From assembly GCA_905235315.1 (NCBI GenBank), contig CAJOLG010000005.1:1-22063 (forward strand): a stretch of DNA of 22,063 bases, given 5' to 3'. Below the pieces are notes generated by a model. That model saw nothing but the letters and a program-made list of their open reading frames with translations. It was not told where the DNA came from and did not search any database. Every line of letters starts with the position of its first letter. The first letter of the stretch is position 1. This DNA comes from an uncultured Solobacterium sp. (GTDB lineage: Bacteria; Bacillota_I; Bacilli_A; Erysipelotrichales; Erysipelotrichaceae). A program made the translations under genes and the position numbers. Positions 14,455-20,824 of this stretch are shown piece by piece.

Positions 14455-15429
14455 TCACTCCTGCAGCAGCGCCCGCTGCCGCTTTGCGTCTGCCGCATCG
14501 CGGTCAAACTTCGGCGTATCATCCGGCGCATTGCGCAATGGCTGATACCTGCCGTTGACCAGTTCGTCATCATACAGCATCTGGCAGGATCCCCCTCCGT
14601 CAAGCCGGATCGCATCCTTCACGTCCTCCCTGCGCAGCAGTTCCAGCACCCTGCTGTCCGCGATCGTTCCGTAAAACTCGATCAGCAGAAACTGACCGTT
14701 CTTCCGCTGGGCAAAGATCGTCAATGCCCGGCCGTAGGTATGATAGTTCATCACGCCGGTCTCTCCGTGGGTGATGTCCTGTTCTTTTCCGTCGGCGAAG
14801 TACGTATACGAGCCGGATACCGCATTTTCGGCATCGATCAGGTATCCGGTGATATACGACCAGTTATGGTCTCCCTGCCACTTCCGGTTTTTCCAGCCAT
14901 GGTACCGAAGGGTCATGTTGTACCGGTTGAAATACGCGGTGGCGTAGCCGCTTCCGTATGCCGGGGTATTCAGCTGACCATGCCAGGATGTCCATTCATT
15001 CTTCATCCGCACTGCCCCGACCGGCCGGCCGTACTGCGAAGCGGTATTGTTGAAATACCCGGCATTGATTCCGCCGACCCGCACATAGCCCTCTGCCAGC
15101 AGTTCTCTGTCTTCCAGCTGGGTAAGATACACGGGCGTTTCACTGTAGTCCACCTTCAGAAAGGTTGTCCGGCACGGATCGATCCGCAGGATGTCATACT
15201 CCACTCCGGCCAGCACGCCGCTTTCATGTCTGACCTGCGGTACGGTCCCTTCTTCGGCATAAATATTGATGGCAGTGGAAATTTTCCGGCGCTGATAATG
15301 CGCCCGTTTTGTTTCATCCCAGCAGTTGATCACCTGTTCCGCGCGCACAGGAAAAACCTGCCCTGCCAGGATCACCAGCACAGACAGGATTTCAAGAACG
15401 CAGCGGATTCCGTGTGCCGGCCGTTTCAC
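14455..15429 (-). CDS. Secreted phosphodiester glycosidase (NAGPA-domain protein, 324 aa)
   Basis: The NAGPA/phosphodiester glycosidase domain is shown by VRVGGINAGYFNN (117-128), GRPVGAVR (134-141), GRALTIFAQ (233-241) and the signature AIRLDGGGS (273-281). In characterised members this fold removes alpha-N-acetylglucosamine from a phosphodiester; bacterial substrates are likely phosphodiester-linked sugars of exopolysaccharide or wall polymers. Residues 1-30 form a signal peptide (MKRPAHGIRC, then hydrophobic VLEILSVLVILAGQVF, cut near VRA-EQ). I chose the GTG at 15429. The GTG eight codons up (15453) gives a poor n-region, and neither has a Shine-Dalgarno sequence. TACAAT lies 7 nt before the chosen GTG. 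The C-terminal 25 residues are polar and outside the domain. It is first in the run leading to the GH2 gene, 19-46 nt downstream. Confidence 0.9.
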   Translation of the reverse strand: MKRPAHGIRCVLEILSVLVILAGQVFPVRAEQVINCWDETKRAHYQRRKISTAINIYAEEGTVPQVRHESGVLAGVEYDILRIDPCRTTFLKVDYSETPVYLTQLEDRELLAEGYVRVGGINAGYFNNTASQYGRPVGAVRMKNEWTSWHGQLNTPAYGSGYATAYFNRYNMTLRYHGWKNRKWQGDHNWSYITGYLIDAENAVSGSYTYFADGKEQDITHGETGVMNYHTYGRALTIFAQRKNGQFLLIEFYGTIADSRVLELLRREDVKDAIRLDGGGSCQMLYDDELVNGRYQPLRNAPDDTPKFDRDAADAKRQRALLQE

Positions 15430-15436
15430 AGCATTT

Positions 15437-15442
15437 ATTGTA
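15437..15442 (-). promoter_or_regulatory. Candidate -10 element exactly 7 nt before GTG 15429
   Basis: On the minus strand TACAAT (15442-15437) ends 7 nt before the GTG. The matching -35 position falls in the T tail of the DUF362 terminator (TGTTTT), a poor match. Together with TACAAT at 14416 this gives the shared pattern TACAATAAA-N5-TGAAACGG. Confidence 0.35.
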
Positions 15443-15458
15443 GCGCCGCACACTCATG

Positions 15459-15481
15459 AAAAACAGCGGAAACTCCGCTGT
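15459..15481 (-). terminator. Intrinsic terminator of the DUF362 transcription unit
   Basis: On the minus strand ACAGCGGA (15481-15474) pairs perfectly with TCCGCTGT (15470-15463) around GTT, followed by T (15463-15459). It is 28 nt after the DUF362 stop codon and separates this unit from the glycosidase operon. Confidence 0.9.
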
Positions 15482-15508
15482 CTTTTCTGATTCCTCTGAC
15501 GGATCCGT

Positions 15509-16495
15509 TCAGATCAGTTTGAAGGGTTTTACGCCTTCCACCGCAATTGCGGCATCGATCACCGCGTCATCGTTGTCGATATCGACTAACGTATAGCGGT
15601 CATTGCCCATGCCGAGCTCCTTCATATACGAAAGCTGACGCAGGCCGTGTCTTGTTTCAATGCGCTCCACAAGCGCTTTGTGATCCTTCTCGCACATCGC
15701 ATAGATCATATCGATGGAAGCCTGGTCTGCCGCAAGAATATCAAGGCTTGCGACAATCCCGACGTTCGGGGTCACAACCGGCTGTGCCGCAACCCCTTCG
15801 CAGTCGCAGGAGACCGACATATTGCGCATGACATTGATGAAACTGATGTTTTTTCCAAAGTGATCGACCGTGGCCTTGGTGGATTCACTGATGCGCTCCA
15901 TCAGTTCATCTTCCCGGATACCCCACATGTCATCCGATCCTTCTCTGGTATGAATCATCTTCTTGCCGATGCGGCCGTCGGCGCATCCGATGCCAAGGTT
16001 CTTATTCGAGCCGCCGAAACCGCCCTGCACATGACCCTTGAAGTGTGTCAGCGCCAGCAATGAGTCATAGTTCTTCATGTGATCGCCCACGGACATTTCC
16101 GTGAACCACTTCCCGCCGGTGACCGGCAGGAACTCGGTTCCGTCTTCATCCATGATATCAACCGGGCAGAAGGTCCATCCGTTGACCTTCAGGGTTTCGC
16201 GGTGCTGTTCGGTGGTATACCGGTCCCCTTCATAGTAGGTGTTGGTCTCCACGATCGCCGCATTGTCATCCAGTTCGGATTCAAAGAGCTGTTTCACCCA
16301 GGTATAGGGAATGATATTCGGTCCGTGCTTTTCCCCGGTGTGCAGCTTCACGCCGAGTTTTCCGGTCAGATTCGCACTGACGCGGCGGTAGATCCGGATC
16401 AGTCCCTCCGCCGAAAGGTCCCGTGTGAAATAGACAACGGATTCTCCTCCCGTGCGTTTTTCATAAGGAACATACGCAGCTTTGTTTTCAGACAT
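15509..16495 (-). CDS. DUF362-domain protein (328 aa)
   Basis: The sequence fits the DUF362 family. Conserved stretches are NLTGKLGVKLHTGEKHGPNI (42-61), VETNTYYEGDRYTTEQHR, THFKGHVQGGFGGSNKNLGIG (about 151-171), and FINVMRNMSVSCDCEG with CDC near 231-233. Many DUF362 proteins carry a C-terminal 2x[4Fe-4S] ferredoxin domain. None is seen here; Cys residues are few and scattered, so this is the short form. No signal peptide or membrane segment, so cytoplasmic. The biochemical role of the family is poorly defined and I assign none. The ATG at 16495 follows GAGGAA by about 10 nt. It lies downstream of the HD hydrolase gene and ends at a strong terminator. Confidence 0.85.
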   Translation of the reverse strand: MSENKAAYVPYEKRTGGESVVYFTRDLSAEGLIRIYRRVSANLTGKLGVKLHTGEKHGPNIIPYTWVKQLFESELDDNAAIVETNTYYEGDRYTTEQHRETLKVNGWTFCPVDIMDEDGTEFLPVTGGKWFTEMSVGDHMKNYDSLLALTHFKGHVQGGFGGSNKNLGIGCADGRIGKKMIHTREGSDDMWGIREDELMERISESTKATVDHFGKNISFINVMRNMSVSCDCEGVAAQPVVTPNVGIVASLDILAADQASIDMIYAMCEKDHKALVERIETRHGLRQLSYMKELGMGNDRYTLVDIDNDDAVIDAAIAVEGVKPFKLI

Positions 16496-16531
16496 TCAAT
16501 GATTTCCTCGCTTTCTTCTGAACAGCTTGAT

Positions 16532-16657
16532 TCAAATGATCATTTCCCGCATCTCCTTCAGGAGTGCGGCGTACCTTTCACTATCTTTATATAAAAAACC
16601 ACAGGCTTTTTCAATCGCATTGCACAGGGTGACCGGGCTCGCTTCAGTAATGATCAA
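16532..16657 (-). CDS. Possible 41-residue protein overlapping the end of the HD gene
   Basis: A TTG-started ORF with GGAGAG placed 4 nt upstream begins inside the last codons of the HD hydrolase gene (overlap 16644-16657). It ends 36 nt before the DUF362 start. The peptide has a polar N-terminal part and a charged, amphipathic helix-like tail (YKDSERYAALLKEMREMII) and contains two Cys. Its composition is protein-like and the frame fills the otherwise unexplained 148-nt gap. I recognise no family. It may be a small adaptor-type protein, or the C-terminal remnant of a longer lost gene. The weak TTG start and single-genome view keep confidence low. Confidence 0.35.
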   Translation of the reverse strand: MIITEASPVTLCNAIEKACGFLYKDSERYAALLKEMREMII

Positions 16658-17249
16658 CCGTCTCTCCGCCGCAGCACAGATCATAAATATCCCGGCCGGT
16701 CTTTTTCTCGAAATACCCGATCAGGTTCATCGTGAGCCCCTTCTTGTCTTCGGGGTATGCCGGATACCGCGACATGATATCCGCCAGGCGGTCTTCCATG
16801 CGCATGATGCCGGATGCGCCGCTGATATTGTCACAGAGCTGGATCAGCCGGTCATAGTCATCATATTCGATGGCCGAAAGCGCCTCAAACATCTCCTCGA
16901 TTTCTTCATCGCTCAGATCAAATGCCCCGCCGTATCCCCGCTTTTCCTGCAGCGCAAAGGAATGGGTCAGACAGACCCGCGCGATCGCCGGATACCCGAG
17001 TTCATTCATATATTTCCAGCCGTAATAAACATGTCCCAGCTGGACGTTTCCAAACTGTCTTCCGATATCGTGCAGAAGGCCGGACACATAGCAGCGCTCC
17101 GGATCCAGCCCGGCAGCCGTGCCGATTGCCTCCGCGCTCCTTGCGGCGTTGCGGCAGTGATCGCCCCATTTCCCGGGGTTCCGGGAAAGTCCTTCTTCCA
17201 GCAGCCGTTCCGCTTCTGCGCGGGACGGAATCACAGGTTCATTCTTCAT
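16644..17249 (-). CDS. HD-domain phosphohydrolase (YqeK-like, 201 aa)
   Basis: Metal-dependent HD hydrolase. Metal ligands are His31 in WGDHCRNAARSAEAIG, His60-Asp61 in SGLLHDIGRQFG, and later His residues in CLTHSFALQEKRG (His near 98) and Asp in IQLCDNISG. This order matches the small YqeK-like HD proteins, some of which hydrolyse dinucleotide polyphosphates such as Ap4A; the substrate here is inferred only. The ATG at 17249 follows GGGAG by 9 nt; the frame extends 37 residues further up without a start signal and across the trp terminator. The gene starts about 70 nt after that terminator, so it should have its own promoter, not clearly seen. Confidence 0.85.
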   Translation of the reverse strand: MKNEPVIPSRAEAERLLEEGLSRNPGKWGDHCRNAARSAEAIGTAAGLDPERCYVSGLLHDIGRQFGNVQLGHVYYGWKYMNELGYPAIARVCLTHSFALQEKRGYGGAFDLSDEEIEEMFEALSAIEYDDYDRLIQLCDNISGASGIMRMEDRLADIMSRYPAYPEDKKGLTMNLIGYFEKKTGRDIYDLCCGGETVDHY

Positions 17250-17319
17250 GGGACTATTCTCCCACAGAATCACGCTTCCTTCCAATTCCCCGGCGGCTTC
17301 CGGCCGGCTCGTCGGGCAG

Positions 17320-17355
17320 AAAAAACCCCGCTTCGACGAAGAACGCAAAGCGGGG
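17320..17355 (-). terminator. Intrinsic terminator of the trpE-trpG operon
   Basis: On the minus strand CCCCGCTT (17355-17348) pairs perfectly with AAGCGGGG (17333-17326), with an internal GTTCTTCGTC-type loop, followed by TTTTTT (17325-17320). It is 74 nt after the trpG stop codon. Confidence 0.9.
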
Positions 17356-17428
17356 AACATGCACGTACAAATCTTTTATCTGCGCCCAGGTCACGCATAG
17401 CCTGCCGGACACCGTGTCCAACAACTCG

Positions 17429-17992
17429 TTAAAGAATAAAGTTTCTTAACATGATCCGCCCATGCGGTGTCAGGATCGATTCGGGATGAAACTGCACGCC
17501 GTAGATCGGAAAGGTTTCATGCATCACAGCCATGATCTCTCCGTCTTTGGTAACCGCCGTCACCTTCAGTTCGTTCGGCATCGTAGCAGGATCCGCCGCC
17601 AGGGAATGATATCTCGCAACCGGCTCTGTTTTTTCACAGCCTGAAAACAGCGGGCATTCCGGATCGAGTTGTGCGATCGACTGCTTGCCGTGCATCAGCT
17701 GTTTCGCATACGTCACAGAAGCGCCGAACGCAGCGCAGATTGCCTGATGGCCGAGACATACGCCAAGCGTGGGAATCGTCTGTCCCAGCTCTTTTGCGGC
17801 TTCCATCGTAATTCCGGCATCTTCCGGCCGTCCCGGACCCGGCGAAAGAATGATGCGGTCGGGATGCAGGGCACGGATTTCCGGTACCGTCAGCTCATCG
17901 TTGCGGATGACCCGGATATCCGGATTGATCTCGCCGATCAGCTGATAAAGGTTGTAGGAAAAACTGTCATAGTTATCGATCAGAAGAATCAC
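17429..17992 (-). CDS. trpG: Anthranilate synthase component II, glutamine amidotransferase (187 aa)
   Basis: Class I glutamine amidotransferase subunit that makes ammonia from glutamine for anthranilate synthesis. It shows LIDNYDSFSYNLYQ (4-17), the oxyanion region SPGPGRPEDAG (50-60), nucleophile Cys79 in GVCLGHQAI, and the His169/Glu171 pair in QFHPESI. The triad is intact. Length is normal for the free-standing subunit. Its ATG overlaps the trpE stop codon (ATGA), so the two are coupled for 1:1 synthesis. TrpG and PabA are often the same protein; the TrpE partner below favours tryptophan. No trpD, C, F, B or A follows before the terminator. Confidence 0.93.
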   Translation of the reverse strand: MILLIDNYDSFSYNLYQLIGEINPDIRVIRNDELTVPEIRALHPDRIILSPGPGRPEDAGITMEAAKELGQTIPTLGVCLGHQAICAAFGASVTYAKQLMHGKQSIAQLDPECPLFSGCEKTEPVARYHSLAADPATMPNELKVTAVTKDGEIMAVMHETFPIYGVQFHPESILTPHGRIMLRNFIL

Positions 17993-19464
17993 AGGTCCAC
18001 CTCCTGCGCAAGTTCCAGCGCCTTCAGCGAAGCTTTCGCCTTATTGAAACACTCTTCATATTCCTTTTCCGGTACCGAATCGGCCACGATGCCGGCACCG
18101 CTGCGCACGAATACCCGGCCGTTTTTCTTATAGGCGATCCGGATTGCGATGCAGGTATCCATATTCCCGGTAAAGTCGATATATCCGATCGCTCCGCCAT
18201 AGATACCGCGCTTGTTGTTTTCCAGTTCTCCGATCAGCTGGCATGCCCGGATCTTGGGCGCACCCGACAGCGTACCGGCGGGAAGCACCGCTTCAATGGC
18301 GCTCAGGGCATCGCATCCTTCCCGGATCTCTCCGCGCACGGTAGAGCCGATATGCATGACATGGGAGTACCGCTCAATCGAGTGGAGTTTCTCCACTTTT
18401 ACCGTACCGAACCGGCTGATCTTGCCGAGATCATTCCGGCCAAGATCCACCAGCATGTTATGTTCGGCCAGCTCCTTTTCATCCTGCAGGAGTTCGGCTT
18501 CCAGTGCCCGGTCTTCCGCTTCCGTCTTTCCTCTTGGCCTTGTGCCGGCAAGCGGAAAGGTATGGAGCGTACCGTCTTCAAGTTTGACGAGCGTCTCGGG
18601 TGAAGCACCGGCCACCTCCACATCGGTGCCGGAAAAGTAGAACATGTACGGCGACGGATTGAGGGTGCGGAGCACCCGGTAGGTGTTGAACAGACTTCCT
18701 TCAAACGGCACGCTCAGCCGGTTGGACAATACGATCTGAAAGATATCTCCTTCATGGATGTGATGTCTTGCCTTCTCTACCATCGAGCAGAACGACGCCC
18801 GGTCAAACAGCGCGCTTACCTCGCCAGTCATCCGGCCGGCCGGCTCTTCCGATTTTTCGCCGCACCGCAGAAGGTCGGCCAGTTCTTCGATTTCCCTGCA
18901 TGCCTTCTGATATCCGGCTTCGCCGTCCTTGAGCTTCATGTTGGAAATCAGAATGATCTTCTGTCGGATGTTGTCAAAGGCGATGACATTGTCAAACAGC
19001 ATCAGATCAACATCCTTGAAATTCTCCGTATCCTCCGCATCCGTCTTTACACTCGGCTCAACGTAGGAGAAGAAATCATAGGAGAAATACCCGACAAGAC
19101 CGCCGGTAAACGAAGGAAGATACGGAAGTTTCGGGCTCCGGTATTCCTTCAGAATGTTTCGCAGCACTGCGGAGGGATTGCCGGTATACGCGTCGGTCTT
19201 CCCTTCCGATACGACGGTTGTAACGCCGTTCATACAGGTGATTTCCATCTTCGGCTCAAAGCCGAGAAAGGTATATCTTCCCCAGGTTTCATCCGCCTTG
19301 GCGCTTTCCAGCATATAACAATGCCTGGATTTCTTTTTCAGAATCCGCACCGCCTCGATCGGGGTGATGAAATCGGAAAGGATCTCCGCGCTTACCGGAA
19401 GTACGTCATACTCCCCGGTGCGCGCAATGTTCTGCACTTCACTGAATTCCGGCCGAAACTCCAT
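17989..19464 (-). CDS. trpE: Anthranilate synthase component I (491 aa)
   Basis: Chorismate-using subunit that forms anthranilate, the first step of tryptophan synthesis. Full length. The feedback-site region YMLESAKADETWGRYTFLG (50-68) corresponds to the LLES motif, with Met in place of the first Leu. GDIFQIVLSNRL (239-250), PSPYMFYF, HTFPLAGTRPRG (301-312), ELAEHNMLVDLGRND (331-345) and GTLSGAPK (397-404) are all present. The Ala in LAGTRPRG is typical of TrpE; PabB has Lys (KGTRPRG), which argues for anthranilate rather than aminodeoxychorismate synthase. The ATG follows AGGAGG by 5 nt. A short leader ORF precedes it, without Trp codons, so classic tryptophan attenuation is not supported. 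Inhibition by tryptophan is expected but not shown. Confidence 0.93.
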   Translation of the reverse strand: MEFRPEFSEVQNIARTGEYDVLPVSAEILSDFITPIEAVRILKKKSRHCYMLESAKADETWGRYTFLGFEPKMEITCMNGVTTVVSEGKTDAYTGNPSAVLRNILKEYRSPKLPYLPSFTGGLVGYFSYDFFSYVEPSVKTDAEDTENFKDVDLMLFDNVIAFDNIRQKIILISNMKLKDGEAGYQKACREIEELADLLRCGEKSEEPAGRMTGEVSALFDRASFCSMVEKARHHIHEGDIFQIVLSNRLSVPFEGSLFNTYRVLRTLNPSPYMFYFSGTDVEVAGASPETLVKLEDGTLHTFPLAGTRPRGKTEAEDRALEAELLQDEKELAEHNMLVDLGRNDLGKISRFGTVKVEKLHSIERYSHVMHIGSTVRGEIREGCDALSAIEAVLPAGTLSGAPKIRACQLIGELENNKRGIYGGAIGYIDFTGNMDTCIAIRIAYKKNGRVFVRSGAGIVADSVPEKEYEECFNKAKASLKALELAQEVDL

Positions 19465-19486
19465 AATGACCTCCTGTTAGTTCCTA

Positions 19487-19537
19487 TTACTCTAAAGTAC
19501 ATGCATTTACCTGTGTTGAAAACAGATTCTTTTTCAA
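19487..19537 (-). CDS. Possible 16-residue leader ORF upstream of trpE
   Basis: A perfect AGGAGG (19551-19546) lies 8 nt before a TTG that opens a 16-codon frame (MKKNLFSTQVNACTLE) ending in TAA at 19489-19487, 22 nt before the trpE ATG. The TTG sits in a TTGAAAA/TTTTCAA hairpin (19516-19537) that could hide the start. There is no Trp codon. The Shine-Dalgarno sequence begins 6 nt after the T run of the upstream terminator, so this ORF would be read from transcripts passing that terminator. It may also be a remnant. Confidence 0.25.
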   Translation of the reverse strand: MKKNLFSTQVNACTLE

Positions 19538-19557
19538 ACGTTCTGCCTCCTGTCACG

Positions 19558-19587
19558 AAAACCGCCCCGAAGAGGACTCCGGAGCGG
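19558..19587 (-). terminator. Intrinsic terminator between the transaldolase gene and trpE
   Basis: On the minus strand CCGCTCCGGA (19587-19578) pairs with TTCGGGGCGG (19571-19562), with G-T pairs at two places, around a six-base loop, followed by a short TTTT (19561-19558). The stem is strong but the T run is short, so termination may be partial and allow read-through into trpE. Confidence 0.75.
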
Positions 19588-19594
19588 GTGATGA

Positions 19595-20272
19595 TTATTT
19601 GAGATCGGTCATTGAAGTGACGCCGGTCAGGGCCTGAAAGTCGCTGATGAAATCTTCCACCGCACCGTCAATTGCGGCATTCTTTGCGAACCCCTTAATG
19701 ATATCGGCGCTGCAGGTCACATTATCAATGCCGTACGCCGCAAGTTCCTTCACCTGCCGGCTGTTTTTGAACGACGCCGCAAGCACCTGGCAGTCATACC
19801 CGCAGGCATCCAGGATATCCTGAATCTCCCGAACGACCTGGATCCCGTCATATCCCATATTTTCAATGCGGTTGACATACGGCGCCACATACGAAGCCCC
19901 GGCCTTGGCCGCAAGATACCCCTGCATGGCCGTATAGACTGCCGTTCCGCAGGTCGGAATTCCTTCCTTCTTCAGTGCCGCAATTGCCTTGAATCCGACC
20001 GGTACGGAAGGAATCTTCACAACGGTGTTTTTCCCAAGCAGATCCATGATCATATGCGCATCATTGATCATGCCTTCATAGTCGGCTGCCACCGCCTGCA
20101 CAAAGATCGTGCGTTCCTCGCCGATCACACTGCGGATCTGCTTCAGGGTTTCCCGCGGATCCCGCTTTGTTTTGGCAAGAATACTGGGGTTTGTCGTAAC
20201 ACCGTCGATCGGGTAATACTCCGTAAGATACCGGATCGCGTCAATATCCGCATCATCAATAAACAGTTTCAT
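19595..20272 (-). CDS. fsa: Fructose-6-phosphate aldolase / small transaldolase (225 aa)
   Basis: Class I aldolase of the small transaldolase family (FSA/TalC). The Schiff-base lysine is Lys86 in NTVVKIPS; VTTNPSIL (25-32), FVQAVAADYEGMI (57-69) and GIPTCGTAVYTAMQG (about 104-118) complete the pattern. The length of about 220 residues is that of FSA/TalC rather than the larger TalB type. It would move dihydroxyacetone or cleave fructose 6-phosphate in the cytoplasm; the precise activity cannot be told from sequence. The ATG follows AGAGGAA by about 7 nt. TATAAT at 20322-20317 is a likely -10. There is no metabolic link to trpE except supply of erythrose 4-phosphate for aromatic synthesis, which is speculative. 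Confidence 0.93.
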   Translation of the reverse strand: MKLFIDDADIDAIRYLTEYYPIDGVTTNPSILAKTKRDPRETLKQIRSVIGEERTIFVQAVAADYEGMINDAHMIMDLLGKNTVVKIPSVPVGFKAIAALKKEGIPTCGTAVYTAMQGYLAAKAGASYVAPYVNRIENMGYDGIQVVREIQDILDACGYDCQVLAASFKNSRQVKELAAYGIDNVTCSADIIKGFAKNAAIDGAVEDFISDFQALTGVTSMTDLK

Positions 20273-20316
20273 ACGATTTCCTCTTTCTGTAAGTGTACGG
20301 TTCTCTATGCCAGGTT

Positions 20317-20322
20317 ATTATA
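20317..20322 (-). promoter_or_regulatory. -10 element for the transaldolase gene
   Basis: A perfect TATAAT lies on the minus strand at 20322-20317, about 44 nt before the ATG at 20272. No good -35 is found at 16-18 nt. Confidence 0.5.
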
Positions 20323-20381
20323 CTTCACACCCGCCTTCCCTGCGCAAAGGAACCGCTTGCCCGTTCCGCACAACAGACGTA

Positions 20382-20409
20382 GAGACAAGAAGGCAATCCG
20401 TGCTATACT
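20382..20409 (+). promoter_or_regulatory. Promoter of tRNA-Ala
   Basis: GAGACA (20382-20387) and the extended -10 TGCTATACT (hexamer 20404-20409) are separated by 16 nt. The hexamer ends 11 nt before the tRNA. The -35 is weak (4 of 6), partly made up by the TG extension. Confidence 0.55.
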
Positions 20410-20420
20410 TGTACCGTATC

Positions 20421-20493
20421 GGGGTCGTAGCTCACCTGGGAGAGCGCATCGCTGGCAGCGATGAGGTAGAGGGTTCGAGTCCCTTCGGCTCCA
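20421..20493 (+). tRNA. tRNA-Ala, anticodon GGC
   Basis: A 73-nt cloverleaf. The acceptor stem GGGGTCG (20421-20427) pairs with CGGCTCC (20486-20492), allowing two G-T pairs, with discriminator A at 20493. The anticodon stem CATCG/CGATG encloses CTGGCAG, with GGC at 20454-20456, which reads GCC. The T arm contains GGGTTCGAGTCCC. No CCA is encoded. Confidence 0.96.
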
Positions 20494-20496
20494 CTC

Positions 20497-20769
20497 CTAA
20501 ACCGCGAAATTACGCGGTTTTTTATGTTTTTGACAATTCGTAGCCGGATTCGTGCTTGTAAGAATAATATCTCCGTTATAATCACAAAACACCAGATCAT
20601 AATCATGATATGACAATACTTCTCTCAGCATTTTCGCTCCTTCCGGCCCGACAGGCACTGTGCGGACCGACTGAGGTGTTTTTGTCTCACGGATCGTATT
20701 CATCTCTGTCCGTGTTGACCCTGTTTCACGTTCTATAGAGACTTGTAATCCATAAGAATCGGATATACA
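20497..20769 (-). pseudogene. Relic of a tyrosine-type integrase
   Basis: The minus-strand frame open from 20769 to 20497 reads through TKTPQSVRTVPVGPEGAKML and DYDLVFCDYNGDII. This matches the stretch of phage/ICE tyrosine recombinases between the first catalytic Arg and the HxxR box (consensus K-TKT-x-S-x-R-x-V/I-P). The N-terminal arm- and core-binding domains, the first Arg, HxxR and the catalytic Tyr are all missing. The 3' end runs into the tRNA-Ala terminator and the upstream end is cut by a stop codon. No start codon with a ribosome site is seen, so it is a dead fragment. Its position just beyond the 3' end of tRNA-Ala, a frequent attachment site, suggests a decayed integrative element that may have brought the double-glycine genes to the right. 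Confidence 0.75.
20499..20523 (+). terminator. Intrinsic terminator of tRNA-Ala
   Basis: AAACCGCG (20499-20506) pairs perfectly with CGCGGTTT (20513-20520) around AAATTA, with T continuing to 20523. It lies 6 nt after the tRNA. Confidence 0.92.
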
Positions 20770-20770
20770 T

Positions 20771-20776
20771 TATAAT
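20771..20776 (+). promoter_or_regulatory. -10 element for the double-glycine peptide genes
   Basis: A perfect TATAAT at 20771-20776 lies 48 nt before the ATG at 20825, in a locally AT-rich stretch. TTGTAA at 20743-20748 is too far (22 nt) for a normal -35, so regulation by an activator is possible. Confidence 0.45.
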
Positions 20777-20824
20777 GCTAATAGTTAATGCATGTTATTC
20801 TGCAAAACAGGAGGTAACGAGATC

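Noticed and set aside
14436..14615. N-terminal extension of the GH2 protein up to an ATG at 14615
   Set aside because: It would overlap the 3' end of the glycosidase gene by 161 nt and place about 60 basic residues before a good signal peptide. The starts at 14435 or 14408 are far more likely.
13906..15459. 517-residue plus-strand frame opposite the GH2 and phosphodiester glycosidase genes
   Set aside because: The opposite strand carries signal peptides and intact catalytic motifs. This frame has no ribosome site or recognisable domain.
17407..17419. Palindrome GGACA-CCG-TGTCC after the trpG gene
   Set aside because: Only 5 bp per arm with no T tail; the strong terminator at 17320-17355 explains the end of the transcript.
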